A stretch of 64,000 bases of DNA, from NCBI GenBank assembly GCA_036852015.1, contig JAANDG010000194.1:62001-126000 (forward strand), in the 5' to 3' direction. The notes under the pieces are model-generated. The model had not been told where the DNA came from, did no database searches, and saw nothing but the letters and a program-made list of their open reading frames with translations. Source of the DNA: Pelodera strongyloides (lineage: Eukaryota; Nematoda; Chromadorea; Rhabditida; Rhabditidae). Below are positions 43,803-54,000 of the stretch, piece after piece (position 1 is the stretch's first letter; the number at the start of each line of letters is the position of its first letter). A program made the translations under genes and the position numbers.

Positions 43803-45347
43803 ATGCGTACTCTGATCGCTCTCCTCTGTCTGGCGTCTCTGTGCTCTGTGTGGGCTAAGGCTAGGGATTCGTCTAGCATTGGTGTCCGTGGCTGCTTCAA
43901 ATGCGGAGCAAAGCCAGCCGCCGGTGTGAAGGTCAAGCTCTACGATGAAAATAGGTGTAGGTTACTTACGGTACTTTTCCCTTACATAAATATTGAAAAG
44001 GCAAAGATAAAGCGTAACCCCCAAATTGATGCCCCCAAATCGTGGTCTACAAAACAGAACAAGACGCTAGATAATTAAATTCTACACATACCGGCCTGAG
44101 GGCCTTAGTACGTGATCTTCCAACTTCAAACTCCCGCCATGTGCCGCAACGCATAGGTAAAGTGCGTTGCGTTTGGCTTCCAACTGAACAAACAGTCTAT
44201 TCGTTTCTTATACTAGTAAAGAGCATTTAGTTTCACGCGACTCCCTTGTCACCCAAGGTACCACCGATGGGAAGGGATGCATTGTGATGACTGGAACTCG
44301 TGACACACTTCGTAAACCAAAATTCAACGTCTACCACAAGTGCGGCGGAGTTCTGGTCGGTGGATAATTAACAATTACTGTACAGTAATTCGCATACTAT
44401 TTGTTTGTAATTAGCATATTGCACTATCATGACTACTACGTGGTACATTACAACATTACCAATTGAACCATGCGTACCAATTAGAGAAGGAAAACCAAGT
44501 CTGGCAATGATCAAAAATTTTCAGAAACCCAGATGCTATCACAAGCAGACGCAAATGATTCCGAAAGGATTTATCAGCAAGGGAACCACTCCGGCTAAGG
44601 TGGGTTTCAACGAATGTATTCAGCTTATCTTGCCTATGTGCTTAAAGCGAAATACCTGTCGGTTAGCGAAACACATCGAGTAGACCAGCATTCTTATGCA
44701 GCGTATGCAAATGCACACAAATTAGAATAAGAAATAGAGCTACATTCTAGCAAATTAGCATAAATACCTAAGAATTCAGTTGCCCACGATGCGTTTCAAA
44801 AACCGGCCGGTAATTCGCTTTAAGTTCCTTATACATGCTTATGCTTACAATAGTAATAATACTAAATGATTTATTACTGAAAGACAAAAAGCCCAGCAGC
44901 TCTCGTACAAATACAATATGAAAACGCAAACAGAAACAAAGTAAGAATACGGTAGTCGGCGGGAAAAACAAACTAGTAATATTCAGAAAAACATATATCT
45001 TTATTTACATTTACATGAATACACGTTAAATTATGATCAACCAGACGGCTATCGCCGCCTGAGGCGACTTACATGGAAATATGATTGGTTTAGCATGGGC
45101 ATACTTATATAGAAAGTTTCAAATGTATCATAACAAATTCGCATAATAGGAAACAATTGCATATGCATACATCGATATTGAGTTGCGACACTCTTTTTAT
45201 ACCCGAACACGAAATTTGCATTTCGTAACGCACATCGGTATGCAAATTAGGCTACAGTTACTCTTTTATATAATAAGATATTTTCAGTACTACGGATTTG
45301 GAACAACAACCCTGAGAATGAGCAAACTACCCGATTGCATAGTATAA
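43803..45347 (+). CDS. Transthyretin-like protein (TTL/TTR family), paralogue 1
   Basis: Exons 43803-43956, 44231-44355, 44525-44599 and 45288-45347; intron phases 1, 0, 0; 137 aa. A signal peptide (MRTLIALLCLASLCSVWA) is followed by the family's first strand pattern GVRGCFKCGAKPAAGVKVKL, then TTDGKGCIVMTG, PKFNVYHKCGGVL, CYHKQTQMIPKGFISKGTTPAK and the closing YYGFGTTTLRMSKLPDC. These correspond to the nematode TTL landmarks (VKG.L.C...PA.GV.VKL, TD..G.F, P.L.IYH.C, R...IP..YI..G..P, F..G...L). It should be a secreted single-domain beta-sandwich protein that binds small or lipidic ligands; ligand unknown. Same exon structure as the gene at 48460. The exon 2 donor is GTCGGT, which is atypical. 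Intron 3 carries a family A MITE and a Helitron ending 9 bp before exon 4. AATAAA at 45379-45384. Confidence 0.92.
44642..44823. mobile_element. Family A MITE in intron 3 of TTL gene 1
   Basis: TTAA at both ends; left TIR altered (AGCGAAATACCTGTCGG), right TIR nearly intact. Begins 43 bp after the donor. Confidence 0.9.
45041..45278 (-). mobile_element. Helitron-like element H2
   Basis: 238 bp. Minus strand starts TCTTATTATATAAAAG after A and ends GTCGCCTCAGGCGGCGATAG..CTGG before T. Sits in intron 3 of TTL gene 1, 9 bp upstream of exon 4. Confidence 0.8.
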
Positions 45348-45378
45348 TATTTGAAATTTATATTTTCATATGATTTAA

Positions 45379-45384
45379 AATAAA
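45379..45384 (+). promoter_or_regulatory. Polyadenylation signal of TTL gene 1
   Basis: AATAAA 31 bp after the stop codon. Confidence 0.7.
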
Positions 45385-46129
45385 GGTTTGCGGCAATGAC
45401 ATGTTGTTTTATGCATTCCACGGTAAAACATAGACGCATCCACGAAACCATAGTTTTCAACTGTAAATGTAAACCTTACACTGAGCTGGTGGTATATCTG
45501 CTTCAGACGCCAATTTTCTTATGGTTTTTTGATTAATTAAATAGCATACAATCAAAAGGCAAATCCAAGCATCTCATACTGACAAGAAGGGGCCTCCTTA
45601 CTCCTACCTACTGTCTACGGTACATATTTATAATAATTATAATAATAATTTTTACACCACAAAGGTGCGCACAAACATGCATAATTAAGACAATAAATAC
45701 AGTTAAGACAGAAAAACGGTAATAAGGGACATAAGGTACATGTGTAAAGGTAAACTTTAAACTGTTAACGAGTATAGCAAAAGAATAACAATGCTTTTAT
45801 TTACTTTTTTATTTATCCCAGTGGTACTATTATGTAAAATGATTTATCATTTAAGTTTGTTTGTGTGTTTCATTTTACTTGATCTGTTTCATTTTTCCAC
45901 CTGCCGGTGTATGTGCTTCATTGCTAATAAAATAAATGTTCAACGTTCAATGAATACCTAACATATATTATGTGGAAATGAGTATGATTAGAATAAACAG
46001 TCTACGCCTCTGGTCCTCAGAAAAAAAAACACATCTTTTCCGCGGACGCGGTTACGCACTTGCGCGTTGCGCGCCTGAGAACGTAGTACTCAATTCAAAT
46101 GCAGTTCCCACTCTAGCTATGATCTTTGT

Positions 46130-46420
46130 TACCGAGCTCGGCCCGCGGAAAAACCAGCTAGTTTTTTACTAGTTTCCTACGAGGTTTTTAGTCTGAAAAA
46201 GCTCGGAATATGAAAATTTGTCGGCAAAGACTCGGAAAATCCACGGGAAAAGCTCGGAAACGGACAAACAGGCTGCTCCCGAGCTCGGCCCGCCTATTTT
46301 CCGAGCTCGGCCCGAGAAACTCAAAGTTTCCGAGCTTTTTCCGAGAATCATCTCGGAGAATACTCGGGAATTAGACGGAAAATCCTCGGAAAGGCGTAGT
46401 TTCTCGGAAAATGCACAGGA
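46130..46420. repeat. Local direct and inverted repeats of GAGCTCGG and CTCGGAAAA
   Basis: GAGCTCGGCCCG occurs three times and AGCTCGGAAA or its complement many times; can fold on itself. Possibly a degenerate palindromic element. Confidence 0.7.
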
Positions 46421-47027
46421 TTCATTAAAGGGAATATGTAGGCATTCAAAATGAGGAAAACAACTGCGAAACTAGAGTTTCCACACCAGACATGAATTTA
46501 AGTAGGCGACTGAATATGTAAATTCGAATATTCTCATTTGCATGCAAATATGTCGCTGTTGTATGTTATATGCCGATGTATGCACACATATGCTAAATTT
46601 TTTGTTCCATCAGCACTGCCGTGTAAGCCAGGGGGTCAAGCAACGCGTTTACTATGGAAAAGATGAACTTTGAAAATCATTTTCTTTTAAATGGGAAACT
46701 TTTCACAATTTTTGTTGTTGTTTCCTTAATGAGGAACACACATTCTATTAATACAGCTTAACTTCAAAAAGGGCATACATATTCCCTTTAACGTAACGGA
46801 GACTCTTATCACTCTTCGCTCAGAATCCCTCCAAATGACCATATACGCTTCAACTCAAACATATATAACATAACTCATAACTCAAACAAACACACAAACA
46901 TAACTCAAACAAACACAGAGAAAAAGCCAGCCTCCTCACCTCACTTCGGAGTAGGCAAGGCAGAAATGAAACATATATCTCCTATCTACTACGGTCGGTA
47001 CATTGCATATTTTGAAAATCTACCATG

Positions 47028-47210
47028 TTAAAGCAAAATACCGGCCGGTTTTTGAAACGCATTGCGTACGCCTGCTTTCTTATGCAGCATATGCAAATGA
47101 GCAAAAATTAGAATAAAAACTAGACCCCAATTAGACTCCACGTTGCATAAATACACAGGAATTCAAGTATTTGAGATGCGTTTCAAAAACCGGCCCGTAT
47201 TTCGCTTTAA
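47028..47210. mobile_element. Family A palindromic MITE
   Basis: TTAA at both ends; left TIR AGCAAAATACCGGCCGG. Confidence 0.92.
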
Positions 47211-47257
47211 TGTTTTAGGAATCTCACACAGAAATGGGCAAATTGATATTTAAGCAC

Positions 47258-47429
47258 TTAAAGCAAAATACAGGCCGGCTCTTTAAACGCACATTCATTT
47301 GTATGCATCTGTGCAACTGTGCATACTTAGCATGAAAATCGACACCGATTCGTCCCCCACTTAGCATAAATAGATAAGAATGAAGTTGTCCACGATGCGT
47401 TTCAAAAACCGACAGGTGTTCAGCTTTAA
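47258..47429. mobile_element. Family A palindromic MITE, diverged
   Basis: TTAA at both ends; TIRs have four to six changes each. Only 47 bp from the previous copy. Confidence 0.85.
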
Positions 47430-47539
47430 TTTTTCCAGCAGAGAAATTCTGTTTAAAAAATGAACAACTACTCCCGACTAGTTAACAGAATGTGGTTGAG
47501 CAAGAAGGATACAGAGAGCAAGGCGATACAAGAATCATA

Positions 47540-47614
47540 GACGGGAGAGATAGAGAGAGAGAGATAGACAGAGAGAGACAGACAGAGAGAGAGATAGATA
47601 TTTAGAGAGAGAGA

Positions 47615-47651
<37 letters not shown>

Positions 47652-47740
47652 GAAAAGAGAAAGGAATAAAATGTGGAACAAAAGAGAGAGAGAGAGAGGG
47701 AGAGAGAGAGAGGGAGAGAGAGAGAGAGAGAGTCATTTCC
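47540..47740. repeat. (GA)n microsatellite, compound
   Basis: GAGAGA with ATAGA and GAAGA interruptions. Long Ser/Leu reading frames on the minus strand are artefacts. Confidence 0.95.
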
Positions 47741-47994
47741 TCTCCACATGAACAAATGAACTTCTGATTTGTTATTTTAAAAATGACTAATTTCACCGCA
47801 TACACAATGTTCTATGAAACTGTCATTACGTGTTTTTCATAACAAAGAACTTGAAGCATATATAAACAACACAACACAACTATTTTGCAGGAGTGCAGTT
47901 TATTTCCTTACCCCCAGCTCTCACATTGATAATATACAGTACGGCTGATTCGCCAATGTTACGATAGCGCATCAGCGTATACCATCACTGTGCT

Positions 47995-48170
47995 TTAAAG
48001 CGAACTACCTCCGGTTTTGAAACACATCGAGTAGAGCAGCATGCTTATGCAGCTTATGCAAATTAACATAAATTAGAATAAAAAATCTAGCTAAATTCGA
48101 GCAAATTAGCATAAATACGTAAGAATTCAGTTGTTCACGATGCGTTTCAAAAACCGGTCGTATTTCGCAA
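47995..48170. mobile_element. Family A palindromic MITE upstream of TTL gene 2
   Basis: Left TTAA; TIRs degraded (AGCGAACTACCTCCGG; CCGGTCGTATTTCGC). Confidence 0.85.
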
Positions 48171-48459
48171 AAAAGCTCGTTTTCTTCCTTCAAAGCTCAT
48201 TTCCGTTCAAATAAGGGGAATATAAAAATTGTATATCAGATTTTTTATGCTTGTTGGACCCCTATACCACCATTTTGTAAGTTTTCGGTTTCATGGAACT
48301 TATTGTGTAGGTGTACTGTAGAATGTGTTAGGGGCCGTTACTAAAACATTTTGTGGTAAACATTAGCTTTCTCCCATTCATTCCTACGCCAAGACATTTT
48401 CCTGTGCCGTTTTCAGTTGGACATAAGTCCAAAAATTCCAACAATTACAGTAAGCAGCC

Positions 48460-50377
48460 ATGCGTTCTCTGATTCTTCTCGTCTGTCTGTTTTCTCTGTG
48501 CTCTGCCCTATTTCGCACTCCCCGAGCTTTTGGTGTCAAGGGATGTTTCAAGTGTGGAGGAAAGCCGGCTATTGGTGTCAAAGTGAAACTCTACGATCAA
48601 GATAAGCGTAAGATATGTATCTTACTTTTCCTTTTGTAAAGCTGAACAACGCGTGGTTTGTGAAGCGTAAGTTGGACTCATGTTAAGTGCAAATTTTGTT
48701 ATATTCTGTACTGTATTTCCATGTAGTATTGTTTAAAAGGGCATCAAGAAATGTTCGGAAACATTCATTTGTCCATAGAACGTCCCTTATGATTGAACAG
48801 AATGCTACGAATTTCCTGTGATTTACTCCGAATTTGCTTGCTGAGACATTTTACTACTGCTTTATTATGTTTTATTTATTATGTGTATTTTATAACACAA
48901 ACTGCACGTTAATTGCTTTCTTTGATTGTCTTTGTGCGTAATAAATTATTATGTACATTCAAAGAACTGCAGGCTACTGTGCAATTGTTTTGTTTAGATC
49001 TTTTCATTTGCATACAACACAATAATGCAGAAAATGGAAATCACGTTTCAAAAACCGTCCGCTATACCGCTTTAACGGAAAACTGAAAATATATTTAGTT
49101 TCCCTCGACGACCTAGTGGCCGAAGGAAAAACCGACAATACGGGTTGTATTCAATTGGCTGGATCCCGTAAAGACCTCTTCGGAGTTAAGCCGAAATTCA
49201 ACGTCTACCACAAGTGCGGAGGTGTTCTGGTGGGTGGACAATTACTGCCAATTGCAATCTTATGACTCAGGAAATGGGTAAAAACCCATTTGGCGACGGA
49301 ACACTGGTTTTTTTTCGTAGGCAAGCCCTTTTGGAGACCACTTTTTGACCATGTGGTAAGCAAGTTTTTCGAAATCCGACATCTAGTGGTCACGAAAATT
49401 AGAGGAGTCGCGAAACACACACACTAGTAGCCGTATGCACGAGCGCGTCGGGAGGTTCCCAGCCTCCCAGTGGGAGGTGAGAGAAAGCGAGGGGTCACAC
49501 GAATCAGAGAGACAAAGATAATAATCCTCCCACCCTGGGAGGTTCCCGCTGTTCGTGCATACAGCCACAGTTGGTTTTTTTTTCGGTAAAAACTCCGGCC
49601 AACGACAGTTTTTCTGTGGTTTCGGCTCACGAAAATTAATTATTTCGATTTCCTGCGCACATAAATACCGTTTCGAAAAAAGGGGGTTGCGTGGAAAATA
49701 AACAGCGTTTACCCAAAGCCCATGAAAAATGCTGAACTGCAAGGTCAATAATGTTAGACACCATAGACTATTAAACCATTCTTATAAGAACGACTCTGTC
49801 GAATTCACCAATTGTCAAGTAGAAGACAGCTTATTTAGGAAATATTAATTAATCGTTTTTCAATTTATAAAATGAAATTATTTTCAGCTTCCCCTGTGCT
49901 ATCACAAACAAAGCACCATGATTCCACAATCCTTTGTCAACAAGGGCACAGTTCCCGCCAAGGTGGGTGGTTTAGATTTTTATAGAATTTCCATTGATTT
50001 TGGAAAGCGCATATGTAAGTGTCCGTAACTCTTTAGCTCCACTACTCTTCACTCTTTGTAAAACAAGTATTGTTGACGTTCATTCAGAGAAGCTGGGCTG
50101 GGTACCTAAAACTCACCTTTCTCTAGTATCTGACTAGTATCTGACTAGTATCTGACTAGTATCTGACTAGTATCTGACTAGTATCTGACTAGTATCTGAC
50201 CTTGGTAATAGACTGGTAGTAAATGGACACTGTATCTATGCCCTATCAATTCATGCGATTGCGAAAACATAGGTCATTTTTAATAATAAAAAACTATATT
50301 ATTATGAATATTTTCAGTTCTACGGTTTTGGCACCATGGACCTGAAGCCTAGCACTCTTCCTGATTGTTTCAACTAA
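48460..50377 (+). CDS. Transthyretin-like protein (TTL/TTR family), paralogue 2
   Basis: Exons 48460-48607, 49099-49229, 49888-49962 and 50318-50377; phases 1, 0, 0; 137 aa. Signal peptide MRSLILLVCLFSLCSA, then GVKGCFKCGGKPAIGVKVKL, SLDDLVAEGKTDNTGCIQLA, PKFNVYHKCGGVL, CYHKQSTMIPQSFVNKGTV and FYGFGTMDLKPSTLPDC. The LDDL..E.KTD..G segment is close to the family consensus, more so than in paralogue 1. Predicted secreted beta-sandwich; ligand unknown. Same strand, exon number, phases and length as the gene 4.6 kb upstream, so they are a tandem duplication that has diverged. Introns are larger and contain a MITE end (intron 1), a family E and H repeat (intron 2) and an 11-bp tandem array (intron 3). 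AATAAA at 50462-50467. Confidence 0.95.
49043..49075. mobile_element. Solo right end of a family A MITE
   Basis: GTTTCAAAAACCGTCCGCTA..CCGC then TTAA, ending 23 bp before exon 2 of TTL gene 2. Confidence 0.7.
49428..49565. mobile_element. Short palindromic MITE, family E
   Basis: GCCGTATGCACGAGC, GGGAGGTTCCCAGCCTCCC at the left; CCTGGGAGGTTCCC, TTCGTGCATACAGCC at the right. In intron 2 of TTL gene 2. Confidence 0.8.
50125..50200. repeat. Tandem 11-bp repeat (AGTATCTGACT)7
   Basis: Nearly perfect; the last unit ends AC then CTT. In intron 3 of TTL gene 2. Confidence 0.97.
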
Positions 50378-50461
50378 AAAATCTGGAACGAGTTCCAGAA
50401 ATGCAATTGCTTGGTTCCAATTGCCTGTTTCAACTTTATATTTTGTATTGTATTACTTGAA

Positions 50462-50467
50462 AATAAA
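50462..50467 (+). promoter_or_regulatory. Polyadenylation signal of TTL gene 2
   Basis: AATAAA 84 bp after the stop. Confidence 0.7.
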
Positions 50468-50600
50468 CATTTGCAAGTAATTGTCATGGTCATAATAACG
50501 TGGAATTCTTAGCGCCTGTGAAGCAAATTTGTTGATTTGACAAAATCAGGCTAGAAATCGTATATTTGTTTCATATTTGATGGCATGTCGGCATGCGGTT

Positions 50601-50745
50601 TTAAAGCGTCACAACGGCTGGTTTTTGAAACGCATGACGGACAACTGCATTCGTACGTAGGGTAGGTGTGTAAGTGAGTTTTTTTATTCTCATCATATTC
50701 TTTGGGTATTACGTCTTTCGCAAGCCGGATGTTACGCCGCTTTAA
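50601..50745. mobile_element. Family A-related MITE, diverged and shortened
   Basis: TTAA at both ends, AGCGTCACAACGGCTGG at the left and a degraded GTTACGCCGC at the right. Confidence 0.7.
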
Positions 50746-51055
50746 AATGCAATCTTTCTTCGTTCCGTAACGTTACTCTTCGAGACCTCCCAATGGCTAT
50801 CTTTTCCCAATAATTCAAATCAAAAGGTCATTACCTCATGTAATACACACAAACATATGTACATGAGATTTGCATATCCCTCTAGGTTACATGCATGGTT
50901 TACGTAACATCTGACGCACCTGCGTTATCACTTACGACTGATACGGTTTAGCATATGCGGTACGCATCGTATTAACTAATTCCAACTTACCGTAGCGTAA
51001 GTGGGCGGAGCATGCGTATCTGCGGCCGTTGCAGGGGTACTTAAGCCACCCCTAG

Positions 51056-54000
51056 ATGACGGTTATCACATCACTATCATCATCGGCCACTAATATGAAT
51101 ACTTCAATCTACGATCACCTAATCAACCCTACCCCAAAAAGGAGATCAGTTGACCTAACAAGAGCCCCCAGGAAGTCATTGACCAGAAAGCCGAAAAGAA
51201 GGTCAGTTTTTATTTTCTTATATCTTATCCTATCACTTTTTAAAGCGACATAACGTCCGGTATTTGAAACTTATGCTGGACGATGTATCCCCATCTAGTG
51301 TATGCAAATAACTGGGAGACACTGCGCGATTTTTTATTCTAATTATCGACATTTACATACGAATATGGAAATGCAGTTGGCCAAATCTGTTTCGAGAAAA
51401 AGTCGTTATAAAACTTTAACCTAACAAAAACCGTTCCTAGCTAATAAAAAAAAGCTTCATCGATACTATTCATGTTTACTATTCAGTTACTTAAAAATGT
51501 TACTCTTAGCATGCTGTTATAAAGTCGAATCTAACACACCAAAACACTTGGTTTGTGTACTATGTGCAAATTTCTCGCATGTGGGCTTTGTCAGCACACA
51601 ATGGAACACCACCCAGAATACGTTTTGAATTTTGAACCACGTGTCATAACACTCTAAGATTTTCAGATCCTTTGATGAGTCACATATTTCACAGAAGATT
51701 CGCCGTTGTTCCGATGTTTCCCTAGAAGAGAGAGCCGTATTTCTTACCCCTGAAGATATGACGACACCACTTAGAATAGACAATGTTAAATTGGAAACAC
51801 CAAAAACACCTCTACGACGATCCAGGTAAGCTGGGTTACTTTTTTAACTTTAAAGCGGTAGAACATCCGGTTATTGAAACGTACGTTGGACTCAGTATTT
51901 CCGTGTAGTTTATGAAAACCATGTAGCTTTGCACTGCCTGAGCTTCAGTCCAATTATATTCATTTTCATACAACATATGGGAATGCAGTTGTCCATCGTG
52001 TGGTTTTTTTCTCTACAAGAGCATGCTCGTTTATTCAAGGGTTAATAGAAGGGTTGCAAGGCTTATGGCTTGTTTCACAGCGGTCCTGAGCATTAGGCGA
52101 CGAGTTCCAGACGGCAAATTTACATATGACTGGCCTAGCTCGAAGACGTCGAGCAATTTGACATCTGGAACTCGTTGCCTTGCAAAGACCTCTGCGGAAC
52201 ATGTCATAAGAAAACAAGGAGTCCTTTGAATAAAACTGCGCGCTAGGTTCATCTCAAATCACCTCTCTTTTTATTGTTTTTATTGATAATAGCACAAATA
52301 TCATTCACAATGAAAATTAAATCAATCACAAAACAATACGCCTCGCAGAAGAAGCTTCCGTTATTGGAAGCTAGTTGATCGGAAGCCAAAATCTAAACTC
52401 AAAAACTAATACCGTACGCAGCTCTAGCGGGCTAATGGCAATTAGCCAAGAGCGAATTAAATGATACCCACACGTGGAAAATAATGACCTGCAGAGTGTA
52501 GTTTGTAGCTTGGCTAATCGCCATTGGACCGCACGATCTTTGTACGGTATTAGTTTTTGCGTTTAGATTTTGGCTTCCGATCACCTAGCTTCCACTAACG
52601 GAAGCTTCTTCTGCGAGACGTATTTTTTTGTGATTGATTTAATTTTCATTGTGAATGATATTTGTGCTATTATAAAAAACAATAAAAAGAGAGGTGATTT
52701 GAGATGAACCTATCCCTTTAAAGCGTAAAGATTTTTTTCTAATCTTACGGTTCCCGATGAAGACGTCTTTGGCTAGTGCCAAGAGAACCTAATACTAGTC
52801 TTCACGTTTTGAAGACAATTTCTAAACGTGAACAATTTTAGGATTTTCCACCGAAGTTCCGAAGCCATCGAAACAAGTACAAGTGACAACGATTGCGATC
52901 ACGAAATAAACAAGTGAGTTTTTTTATAATTATTCTACAATTATTGTTTATTATTCTACCAGTCGGCTACCGCCGCCTGAGGCGTCTTTCCAATATTCGC
53001 CGATGGTCGCTATGTTTCACTGGGTTATATCTATAAGTAGAGGCAACTCTTTCTCGCAAGGATAGTTTCCTGGGGAAAGAACTTAGTTTCTGTTGACTAT
53101 ATTTCTCCTAAATTGTCTGCAACTTGCTCTACTCTAGGACATCGAAAAAATTGCCAAAGCCTAAAATATTGAATATTGAATATTTATTATACTCATTTAA
53201 AAGAGCGCAACGCCATGAGAGACGATGAAAAAGAAAAATCAAAGTAGATGATATAGATACTTGGAAATAATTTCCACCAACAGTATATCGATTGTAATTC
53301 CACAAGGTTAATAAAGAAAACGATGATGATAGCGAATCAAAGAACTTGGTCCCACACAAACAGCCAACCCGTATTTTATATTTTTAGTTTAGCTTAGCCA
53401 CGTTACCTTATCAGCTTAATATCGCTTAATATCGCGTGGCTGATACGCCGCAATTTTTCGCCGCAATGTATCCAAAGAGTCTCCAGCCTTTCTTTTTCTT
53501 TTTGAAACCCATACCAATATTGAACACGGGTTAGAACTTAGTTTCTGTTGACTATATTCCTCCTAAATTGTCTGCAACTTGCTGGACTCTACCTCTACAA
53601 TATCGAAAAAATCCTAAAAAAAGGAATGTGCATGGATGATACGTCGCAATGTTTCGCTGGGCTATATAAGTTAGAAGCAAACATTTGTCTGAAGGAAATG
53701 GTTTCACTTTTGTTATTTTCCTTTGAAACCTACACCAATATCAAACACGGGGATATAACTTAGTTTCTGTTGACTATATTCCTCCTAAATAAGGACCGGC
53801 GCCACGGGGAACATCAAGTTGAGCACACATCGATGCCATTGACAGGGATTTATTATAATTGCGAATATGCTTCTTGAATTGCATGGAACAGGGATCTCGG
53901 CCTACTTGCCGCACAATCGCTCGAACGATACCCCGCAAGCATTCTGTATATGGCAGCCTTTGTGACTTTCACTGGGCGTTCCGCAGTGGAGGTGCCCTGC

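Larger units (their letters stand above)
45348..48459. other. Intergenic between the two TTL genes
   Basis: Three family A MITEs, a CTCGGAAA-type local repeat (46130-46420) and a GA microsatellite (47540-47740). No coding region seen. Confidence 0.6.

Noticed and set aside
50125..50200. Short regular repeat considered as a CRISPR array
   Set aside because: It is a direct 11-bp tandem repeat without spacers, in a eukaryotic intron.
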